From: Aldehydirespirator sp965116965
Lineage (GTDB): Bacteria > Actinomycetota > Acidimicrobiia > Acidimicrobiales > Aldehydirespiratoraceae
Assembly (NCBI GenBank): GCA_965116965.1
Contig: OZ220743.1
Location: 1,612,001 to 1,676,000, forward strand
Length of the DNA stretch: 64,000 nucleotides
Direction: 5' to 3'
The translations under genes were made by a program, and so were the position numbers. Below the pieces are notes generated by a model, which ran no database searches, had not been told where the DNA came from, and saw only the letters and a program-made list of their open reading frames with translations. Positions 58,298-64,000 of the stretch are shown piece after piece. How positions within the stretch are numbered: position 1 is the first letter of the stretch; each line of letters opens with the position of its first letter.

Positions 58298-59239
58298 GTG
58301 GGTCCGGCCGTAGCCGTCAGCGAGCTCGTCAAGGACTACGGCGCGGTTCGGGCCGTCGACGGGGTGTCGTTCGAAGTGGAGCGGGGCGAGGTGTTCGCGC
58401 TGCTCGGACCCAACGGCGCAGGCAAGTCCACCATCGTGGAGATCCTGGAGGGGCATCGCACCCGCACGGCGGGCACTGCGCTGGTTCTCGACGCCGACCC
58501 GTCGGCGGCGGGCGCCTCCTTCCGCGACCGGATCGGCATCGTGCTGCAGTCCTCGGGCATCGACCCCGAACTGACGGTGCGCGAGGCGATCGACTTCTAC
58601 GGCGCCGCCTACTCGCGCCCGGTCCCGACCGGCGAGCTCATCGAGTTGGTGGAACTGGAGGAGAAGGCCGACGCCCGCATCTCCACCCTGTCGGGAGGGC
58701 AGCAGCGCCGCATCGACATGGCGCTCGGGCTGGTGGGCGACCCCGACGTGGTGTTCCTGGACGAGCCGACCACCGGATTCGACCCCGCGGCCCGCCGGCG
58801 GGGCTGGGAGCTGGTCGAGAGGCTCGCATCCGAGCAGCGGGCCGTGCTGCTCACTACCCACTACCTCGACGAGGCCGAGACTCTGGCCGATCGTGTGGCC
58901 GTGCTGGCGAAGGGCCGCATTGTTGCCGAGGGCACGCCCGCGGAACTGAGAGCCCGAGCGGGCTCGGCACTGATCCGGTTCACCGTGCCCGACCGCGCCG
59001 AGCCGGTGGCCGATCTCCTGGCCCCGATCTCGGGTGACATAGTCGGGCGGGACCGCCAGGTGGAGATCACGACCGACGCTCCCACGGCCGACCTGGCCCA
59101 CCTGACCGGGTGGGCCGCCGAGCGCGGGTTCGAGCTCGAAGGGCTGACCGTCTCGACGCCGAGCCTCGAGGACGTGTACTTGAGTCTTGTCGGCGACGAC
59201 GGCGATGCAGCGCCGGGTGAAGGGGACAGCCGGCCATGA
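58298..59239 (+). CDS. ABC-2 type exporter ATPase (DrrA-like)
   Basis: This 313-residue ATPase has Walker A GPNGAGKSTIVE (about residues 37-48), Q-loop VLQSSGIDPELTVRE, signature TLSGGQQRRIDMAL, Walker B VVFLDEPTTGFDP and H-loop TTHYLDEAE. A C-terminal DrrA-type domain (SALIRFTVPDRAEP, SLEDVYLSLVG) completes it. GTG 58298 is chosen because TAGCGT lies seven bases upstream. The stop overlaps the permease start (ATGA). Together they form a drug, lipid or polyketide-type exporter. Confidence 0.85.
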   Translation: MGPAVAVSELVKDYGAVRAVDGVSFEVERGEVFALLGPNGAGKSTIVEILEGHRTRTAGTALVLDADPSAAGASFRDRIGIVLQSSGIDPELTVREAIDFYGAAYSRPVPTGELIELVELEEKADARISTLSGGQQRRIDMALGLVGDPDVVFLDEPTTGFDPAARRRGWELVERLASEQRAVLLTTHYLDEAETLADRVAVLAKGRIVAEGTPAELRARAGSALIRFTVPDRAEPVADLLAPISGDIVGRDRQVEITTDAPTADLAHLTGWAAERGFELEGLTVSTPSLEDVYLSLVGDDGDAAPGEGDSRP

Positions 59240-60057
59240 GAGCCATGAGGCTGCTGTGGCGCCGCACGCGCATCCAGAACCGGATCTTCTGGCGGACGCC
59301 GGTCGCGGCCTTCTTCACGCTGGTGTTCCCGATCCTGATGATGGTGCTGTTCACCGCCATCTTCGGCAACGACCCCTTCGACACCGTCTACGGCCGGGTC
59401 AGCAGCAGCCAGTTCTACACGCCCGGTCTGGCCGTGTTCGCGGCGGCGTCGTCCACCTACACCAATATCGGGATCAGCCTGGCAAGCCGGCGCGAGCTCG
59501 GCATCCTCAAGCGGGTGCGGGGCACGCCCCTGCCGCCCTGGATCTATCTCGGCGGGGTGGTGCTGTCGGCGGTCTGGATCGCGGCGCTGGGAGTGGCCGC
59601 CATGGTCGTTCTGGGGGTGGCGGCCTACGGCGTCAACGTCGAGGCGGCCAAAGTCCCGGCCATGCTCGTCACGTTCGCGGTCGGGGCGGCGTCGTTCGCC
59701 GCGCTCGGCCTGGCGCTCTCCTCGGTGGCCCGGTCGGTGAACATGGCGGTGCCCATCGCCAACGCCACCCTGTTGCCGCTGGCCTTCATCTCCAACATCT
59801 TCGTCCCCTTCGGCGCCGACACTCCCGCCTGGCTGGACATGCTCGGGAACATCTTCCCCCTCAAGCACTTCGGGCTGGCCTTCGGCGAGGCCATGAACCC
59901 GTCCTCGGACGCCCCCGCCTTCGAGTGGCACCGGCTCGGTGTGCTGCTGATCTGGCTGGCGGCCGGTGCGGCGGTGGCCGCGTGGCGGTTCAGCTGGGAG
60001 CCGCCGGTGATATCGGGCCGGCATTCCCGTCGCCGCCGCCGGCCCGTGCTTGCCTAG
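59236..60057 (+). CDS. ABC-2 type exporter permease
   Basis: This 273-residue membrane protein has six spans, including FFTLVFPILMMVLFTAIFGN, GVVLSAVWIAALGVAAMVVL, LVTFAVGAASFAALGLALSS and the ABC-2 typical PIANATLLPLAFISNIFVPF. It ends LGVLLIWLAAGAAVAAWRFS plus a basic tail. It is coupled to the preceding ATPase. The TAG stop merges with the left end of the next dispersed repeat. Confidence 0.85.
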   Translation: MRAMRLLWRRTRIQNRIFWRTPVAAFFTLVFPILMMVLFTAIFGNDPFDTVYGRVSSSQFYTPGLAVFAAASSTYTNIGISLASRRELGILKRVRGTPLPPWIYLGGVVLSAVWIAALGVAAMVVLGVAAYGVNVEAAKVPAMLVTFAVGAASFAALGLALSSVARSVNMAVPIANATLLPLAFISNIFVPFGADTPAWLDMLGNIFPLKHFGLAFGEAMNPSSDAPAFEWHRLGVLLIWLAAGAAVAAWRFSWEPPVISGRHSRRRRRPVLA

Positions 60058-60153
60058 AGGCCGAGCGGATAGACGGAGTTCGCTCGTGCCTCACGGCCTC
60101 GCAGCGAAGCCGTGGCCCGAGCGGCCCGTGAGCGCAGCGAACAAGAGCGGGAA
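60056..60153 (+). repeat. dispersed repeat (AGAGGCCGAGCGG family)
   Basis: It runs from AGAGGCCGAGCGGATAGACG through GCCGTGGCCCGAGCGGCC to GCAGCGAACAAGAGCGGGA. It begins at the TAG of the permease gene and ends about 60 bases before the next start. Confidence 0.85.
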
Positions 60154-60214
60154 TGACAACTCCGCACCGCGACGGGCTGGTGGCCTATTCCGCGCTGCCG
60201 CCTAGCATCGCCGG

Positions 60215-61117
60215 ATGGTCGCTTACGACGAGTTCGGACTGTTCGGCGAGAACGCCGCCGAGTACGGCATCGAGTATTCCGGCCCGCCCATCGTCCGCCG
60301 GGCATCAGTGGAGCTGCCGTCGGGGCTGCACTTGTCGGCACTGGTGTGGGGCACCCCCGAGCCGGAGTTGGTGCTGATCCACGGAGGCGCCCAGAACGCC
60401 CACACTTGGGACACGGTCGCCCTGGCTCTCGGACGGCCGCTGGTAGCGGTGGACCTGCCCGGCCACGGGTACTCCGACCACCGGCCGGCCCACAACTACG
60501 GACCCGCTTCGATGGCTGATGACGTCGCGGTCGCAGTCGAGGAGCTCGCGCCCCGGGCCGAGGCGGTGGTGGGCATGTCTCTGGGCGGGCTCACCGCCAT
60601 CTGCCTGGCCGCCGACCACCCCCACCTGGTGCGCCGCCTGGGGGTCGTTGACGTGACGCCGGGCACCGACCACGCCAAGGCCGAGCCGATCATCGCCTTC
60701 GTCGACGGGCCCGAGCACTTCGACAGCTTCGAGACGATCCTGGAGCGCACCATCGAGCACAACCCGACCCGCAGCGAGTCGTCGCTGCGCCGGGGGGTGC
60801 TGCACAACGCCCACGAGATGGCCGACGGCCGCTGGACCTGGAACTACGACCGGATGCGGGACTGGAAGACCGGCGACGGGGCCGAGCCGGGATTCGAGGG
60901 CCTGTGGGAGAAGGTCTCTGCCATCGCGGCCCCGGCCGCACTGTGGCAAGGCGGTGCCTGGAGTGTTGTGGACGACGCCGACGTGGACGAGTGGATGCGA
61001 AGGCTGCCCGGAACGGTCCACGAGGTGGTGGACGGTGCCGGCCACTCGATCCAGGGTGACCGCCCCCTCGAGCTGGCGGGCCTGATCGAGGAACTCCTGC
61101 GAACTCCTGTCAAATGA
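60215..61117 (+). CDS. alpha/beta-hydrolase
   Basis: This 300-residue protein has the oxyanion-loop VLIHGGAQNAHTWDTVALAL (about residues 53-72), VAVDLPGHGYSDHRP, the nucleophile elbow AVVGMSLGGLTAICLA (Ser near 126), acid-region VVDDADVDEW and the catalytic His in GAGHSIQGD (about 277-285). The catalytic triad looks complete. TAGCAT lies six bases before the ATG. The substrate is unknown; neighbours suggest ester or CoA-linked catabolic intermediates but do not prove it. Confidence 0.85.
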   Translation: MVAYDEFGLFGENAAEYGIEYSGPPIVRRASVELPSGLHLSALVWGTPEPELVLIHGGAQNAHTWDTVALALGRPLVAVDLPGHGYSDHRPAHNYGPASMADDVAVAVEELAPRAEAVVGMSLGGLTAICLAADHPHLVRRLGVVDVTPGTDHAKAEPIIAFVDGPEHFDSFETILERTIEHNPTRSESSLRRGVLHNAHEMADGRWTWNYDRMRDWKTGDGAEPGFEGLWEKVSAIAAPAALWQGGAWSVVDDADVDEWMRRLPGTVHEVVDGAGHSIQGDRPLELAGLIEELLRTPVK

Positions 61118-61208
61118 CCACCGCACAGGTGGAAATCTGACAGAAGTTCATGTCGACGCCCCCGGCGGACTCCATGCGACCCACTCCAGGAGCCAACGAC
61201 CCGGCTCG

Positions 61209-61988
61209 CTAGTCGGGGTCGGTGTAGCCGGACTCGTCGAACAGGTAGCCGTCGGGGGTCATCTCCAGCCGGTGACGGGGACCGGGCACGGAGGCGTCGC
61301 CGGTCGCGTAGCCCGCGTCGCCGTGCCACATCGACACCGGTCCGTGCTCCCCCGTGCCGAGCCGAGGCTCGTAGCGGCGAGGGCGGCGACGGCTCAGACC
61401 GTCCAGCGCTCCGGCCACCGTCAAGTAGCCGCTGAGGGTGTGCAGCGTCACCCACGTCGGGGCGATCAGCTCGATCTCTCCGGCGTCGCGGCGTCGCATG
61501 GCCCCGGCCGGGGTCATCCACTCGTGGTGGGTAATCTCGCCGTCGTCGACGGACACCTCGGCTGCCGGGGCCCGGGCCGCGAAGAACCAGGTGGCGAAGC
61601 GCTTGGGGGCGATCGGCGGCGGCATCCAGAACGAGAAGTGCACCAGGCCGGCCGCGTCGAGTGATATTGCAGCCTCCTCCCGGGCCTCCCGGGCCGCGGC
61701 GTTGCGGGCGGCCGTGATCATGTCGCTGGAGCTGTCGTAGTCGTCGTCGTCGATCCGGCCCCCGGGGAACACCCACATCCCGCCGAAGGCGATGCGGGAG
61801 TTCTTGCGCAGCATCAGCGACTCCACGCCCTCGGGGCCGTCTCTCAGCACGACCACGGTGGCAGCCGGGATGGCGCGCGCCTCACCGTCCCGCTCGAACT
61901 GCTCGCGCCACTCCTCGAAGAGGAGCATCTCGCGATCGAACGCCTTCTTGGACCCGGCACCGACGTCGTGTGCGGGGGTCTGCGTCAC
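61209..61988 (-). CDS. Nudix hydrolase (NUDT19-like)
   Basis: This 259-residue protein has the Nudix box spread over VFPGGRIDDDDYD and AAREAREEAAISLD (G-x5-E-x-E-type with REAREEA, about residues 73-107; the insertion is longer than in standard Nudix enzymes). ATVVVLRDGPEGVESLMLRK precedes it and FSFWMPPPIAPKRFATWFF follows. The size and the FPGGRID plus PKRF pattern match NUDT7/NUDT19-like enzymes that cleave acyl-CoA. It overlaps the CoA-transferase gene by four bases, which fits a CoA-related role. Confidence 0.8.
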   Translation of the reverse strand: MTQTPAHDVGAGSKKAFDREMLLFEEWREQFERDGEARAIPAATVVVLRDGPEGVESLMLRKNSRIAFGGMWVFPGGRIDDDDYDSSSDMITAARNAAAREAREEAAISLDAAGLVHFSFWMPPPIAPKRFATWFFAARAPAAEVSVDDGEITHHEWMTPAGAMRRRDAGEIELIAPTWVTLHTLSGYLTVAGALDGLSRRRPRRYEPRLGTGEHGPVSMWHGDAGYATGDASVPGPRHRLEMTPDGYLFDESGYTDPD

Positions 61989-63175
61989 TTGATCACGCCG
62001 TCCGCTCGGAGCTGGTCGATGCTGTCCGTCAGGCCCAACTCCTTCAGTACCTCGTCGGTGTGCTGGCCGTGGACAGGAGATGACGGCTGGCGCAACTCGG
62101 CCGGCGTTGTCGAGAAGCGGGCCGCGGGCCGGGGCTGGCGCACCCGGCCCATCGCGGGGTGGTCGTGCTCGGTGAACAGCTGGTTGTGAACGGCCTGGGC
62201 GTCGCCGGCGACGTCCTCCACGTCGAGCACGACCCCGAACGGCGCCTGATGGCGATCCAGCGCTTCCACCGCATCGGCCAGGGGCATGGCGGCGGCCGCG
62301 GCATGCACGGCCCTGAACACCACGCTGGTCTGCTCCTTGTGGCGCTGGCGGTCACTCATGCCGGCCACGCGGGGGTCGGTGGAGTCCACGCCGAACGCCT
62401 TGGCCATGCCGTGGAACTCGTCGTCGGTCACCGCGGCCACCACCACGTGCCCGTCGGCGAGGGCGATGGCCCGCTGGTGGGCCGAGAACGACTGGGCAAG
62501 ATGACGCTGGTCGTTGTCCAGAGCGACCTCGTGAGCCGCCGCGTCGGCGAACAGGAACGCCACCGAGGCGTCCAGCATCGCCAGATGGACGTGCTGACCG
62601 CCGGCGCCCCGCTCCCGGGCGAGAAGCGCCGCGGTGATGGCCTGTGCGGCGGTGTAGGCGGTGATCTTGTCGGCCGCGGCCTGGCGCAGGAACCGGGGGG
62701 ACGCGTCGTTGATGCCGGTCTGGTTGCCGACCAGCCCCGATTGGGCCTGTATCACCGAGTCGTACACCCTCCGATGGGCGTAGGGGCCGTCGGGACCGAA
62801 TCCCGAGAGCGAGGCGTAGACGATGTCGGGGTTGCGAGCCGAGACGTCTTCGTGGCCGAGGCCGAGTCGTTCGACCACCCCCGGCCGCATGTTCTGCACG
62901 AACACGTCGGCGTCGGCGGCGAGGTCGAGCACGATGTCGCGACCCTGCGGGTGGGTGCAGTCCACCGCGATGGAACGCTTGCCCCGGTTGCACATCTGGA
63001 ACAGGGCCGAGATCCCGCCCGACGCCACGCCCACATAGCGGCCCTGGTCCCCGAAGCCGGGCTCCTCCACCTTGATGGCCTCGGCGCCCTGGTCGACCAG
63101 GAGGGTCACCGCCAGGGGGCCGGTGACGGCCACGCACATCTCCACGATGCGTATGCCGTCGAGGGGTCCGGGCAT
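61985..63175 (-). CDS. CaiB/BaiF-type class III CoA-transferase
   Basis: This 396-residue protein begins LDGIRIVEMCVAVTGPLAVT and contains DQGAEAIKVEEPGFGDQGR, FQMCNRGKRSIAVDCTHPQG, VFVQNMRPGVVERLGLG and YASLSGFGPDGPYAHRRVYD (catalytic Asp in the VYDSVIQA region, about residue 140). Such enzymes transfer CoA between carboxylic acids. The gene overlaps the Nudix gene and is preceded by a SnoaL-like gene on the same strand, forming a likely three-gene unit. The acid substrate is unknown. Confidence 0.85.
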   Translation of the reverse strand: MPGPLDGIRIVEMCVAVTGPLAVTLLVDQGAEAIKVEEPGFGDQGRYVGVASGGISALFQMCNRGKRSIAVDCTHPQGRDIVLDLAADADVFVQNMRPGVVERLGLGHEDVSARNPDIVYASLSGFGPDGPYAHRRVYDSVIQAQSGLVGNQTGINDASPRFLRQAAADKITAYTAAQAITAALLARERGAGGQHVHLAMLDASVAFLFADAAAHEVALDNDQRHLAQSFSAHQRAIALADGHVVVAAVTDDEFHGMAKAFGVDSTDPRVAGMSDRQRHKEQTSVVFRAVHAAAAAMPLADAVEALDRHQAPFGVVLDVEDVAGDAQAVHNQLFTEHDHPAMGRVRQPRPAARFSTTPAELRQPSSPVHGQHTDEVLKELGLTDSIDQLRADGVIK

Positions 63176-63217
63176 CGTGTCTCGCGGATCCTCGGTCAGG
63201 TGGCGGCTGACTCTGGC

Positions 63218-63673
63218 TCAGCCTTGGCCGGCTGAGTCGCCGCCGGCCGGCTTCTCGGGCTCTGGGAGGCCGTCGAACCAGCCGGCCTCCTCCACCAGGG
63301 ACCGGCTCCGCCAGCCCTCGGGCGTGCGCACCAATTCGTGGTGGTACCAGCCGCCGGTGGCCCACACGGGGGTGTCGGGAAGCTTCAGTGGGTTGTAGAC
63401 CATGGCGGCGACCTTGGCCTCGTCGCCGTCGATGGCGATGTCGATGTTGGAGATCAAGTGCTGCATCGTCTCGAACATCGGCATGACCTGCTCCAGGAAG
63501 CCCACCACCTCGTCCAGGTTCCCGGCGATCCCGCCGACCTGCGTGTAGTCGATGCGGGCGTCGGGGGTGAAGACGCTGCGGAACAGCTCCCAGTCCTTCC
63601 GGTCGACGGCTCGGGCGTAGCGGGTCAGGAGATCGGTGATCTCGGCCCGGTCGATGAGGGTCTGCAGGTCCAC
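63218..63673 (-). CDS. SnoaL-like / NTF2-fold protein
   Basis: This 151-residue protein has the cone-shaped NTF2 fold typical of SnoaL_4: IDRAEITDLLTRYARAVDRK (about residues 7-26), WELFRSVFTPDARIDYTQVG, then QHLISNIDIAIDGDEAKVAA and GGWYHHELVRTPEGWRSRSL. Members are isomerases, dehydratases or dioxygenase subunits in steroid and aromatic catabolism. The GTG is preceded by TATCGT with six bases, a leaderless promoter. The C-terminal tail (PEKPAGGDSAGQG) is disordered. Confidence 0.8.
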   Translation of the reverse strand: MDLQTLIDRAEITDLLTRYARAVDRKDWELFRSVFTPDARIDYTQVGGIAGNLDEVVGFLEQVMPMFETMQHLISNIDIAIDGDEAKVAAMVYNPLKLPDTPVWATGGWYHHELVRTPEGWRSRSLVEEAGWFDGLPEPEKPAGGDSAGQG

Positions 63674-63714
63674 CGCCCCACGATAGGGCTGGCCGCCACG
63701 ATTAGGGTGGGAGT

Positions 63715-64000
63715 ATCACCACCTCTGACGAGCAGCTAGCAGGTTGTCCCCTCGATCACGGAGCGCGGCGATGCCCCGCCGAGGGCGTCGACCTGTGGGA
63801 CTTGGGTCTGTTCCAGCGCCAGGAGTACCACGAGGTCATGGAGCGGCTGCGAGAGACCGATCCAGGCATTCACTGGGTGGACGAAGGTGACAGGGGTTCC
63901 GGCTACTGGGCCGTCACCCGCCACGCCCACGTCAAGGAGGTCAACCGGCGGGCCGACGTGTTCTCGTCCGGCCACAGCGGGGCGCAGATGCGCGACCTCG
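63715..64000 (+). CDS. cytochrome P450 N-terminal part (CYP125/CYP124-like), cut by window end
   Basis: From a stop at 63703 the frame is open to the window end. It encodes GVDLWDLGLFQRQEYHEVME, then RLRETDPGIHWVDEGDRGSG, YWAVTRHAHVKEVNRRADVF and SSGHSG. The pattern WAVTxxxxVKEVxRxxDVFSS is characteristic of CYP125/CYP124-type steroid hydroxylases. No ATG, GTG or TTG start lies in the frame between the stop and the conserved region. Translation may start at a rare codon (ATC 63715 is best placed) or the sequence may have an error. The heme region lies beyond the window. Confidence 0.7.
   Translation, partial: MTTSDEQLAGCPLDHGARRCPAEGVDLWDLGLFQRQEYHEVMERLRETDPGIHWVDEGDRGSGYWAVTRHAHVKEVNRRADVFSSGHSGAQMRDL

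Overview
The window is GC-rich, densely coded DNA from a free-living actinomycete, most likely of the class Acidimicrobiia or a relative. This is inferred from a mycothiol-dependent-type enzyme (MDMPI fold), Mycobacterium-like steroid ring-degradation genes (IpdA, IpdB, IpdF types), GTG starts, four-base ATGA/GTGA overlaps, and a recurrent TANNNT box 6-7 bases before start codons that implies leaderless mRNAs. I saw no tRNA, rRNA or CRISPR array.

Layout. (1) 1-12.2 kb is an accessory region: a HipBA toxin-antitoxin pair, a small retropepsin-like protein, a P-loop NTPase, an ATPase plus TOPRIM-like pair that looks like a defence system (5131-6809), a small putative toxin-antitoxin pair and one intact DUF4143-type ATPase. 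These lie among at least ten broken pieces of the same families and short dispersed repeats. (2) 12.2-17 kb is housekeeping: CoA-binding protein, O-acetylhomoserine sulfhydrylase, nucleoside hydrolase and ribokinase. (3) 17-21.1 kb is a second accessory patch with a 1160-residue SIR2-like protein of defence type and a frameshifted RelE/HigB-like toxin gene. (4) 21.2-26.7 kb holds a ribosome-rescue factor, a cyclase-family hydrolase, an NfeD-flotillin operon with a 17-codon leader ORF, and two SDRs (one IpdF-like). (5) 26.8-35.8 kb is a complete peptide-type ABC import operon with three tandem lipoprotein binding-protein genes, the third wrecked by an internal deletion. (6) 35.9-39.3 kb is a siroheme/sulfite (nitrite) reductase operon with a candidate operator. 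(7) 39.4-42.5 kb has an SDR and small membrane protein divergent from ipdA-ipdB. (8) 42.7-52.2 kb holds a tyrosine phosphatase, AzlCD, a decayed azlC copy carrying a small inverted-repeat insertion, SDRs, an MDMPI enzyme, a Ski2-like helicase, an MFS transporter and a VOC protein. (9) 52.2-56.4 kb has VapBC and a lower-GC duplicated-domain lipoprotein gene that reads in frame, without a stop, into an SDR. (10) 56.5-64 kb holds a steroid-type P450, an ABC-2 exporter, an alpha/beta hydrolase, a Nudix hydrolase, a CaiB/BaiF CoA-transferase, a SnoaL-like protein and the start of a second P450.

How it fits together. The P450s, SDRs, CoA-transferases and IpdAB/IpdF-like proteins point to catabolism of steroids or similar polycyclic acids through CoA thioesters. 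The peptide importer and nucleoside salvage genes fit a scavenging heterotroph. The intergenic DNA is unusual: a roughly 90-100 bp repeat occurs eight times plus fragments, in both orientations, and sometimes supplies the C-terminal codons of the neighbouring gene. Four other intergenic sites carry doublets of short hairpin or repeat units with 60-73 bp spacing. The strongest candidate for an undescribed system is the ATPase/TOPRIM-like pair at 5131-6809, followed by the SIR2-like protein at 17090-20572.
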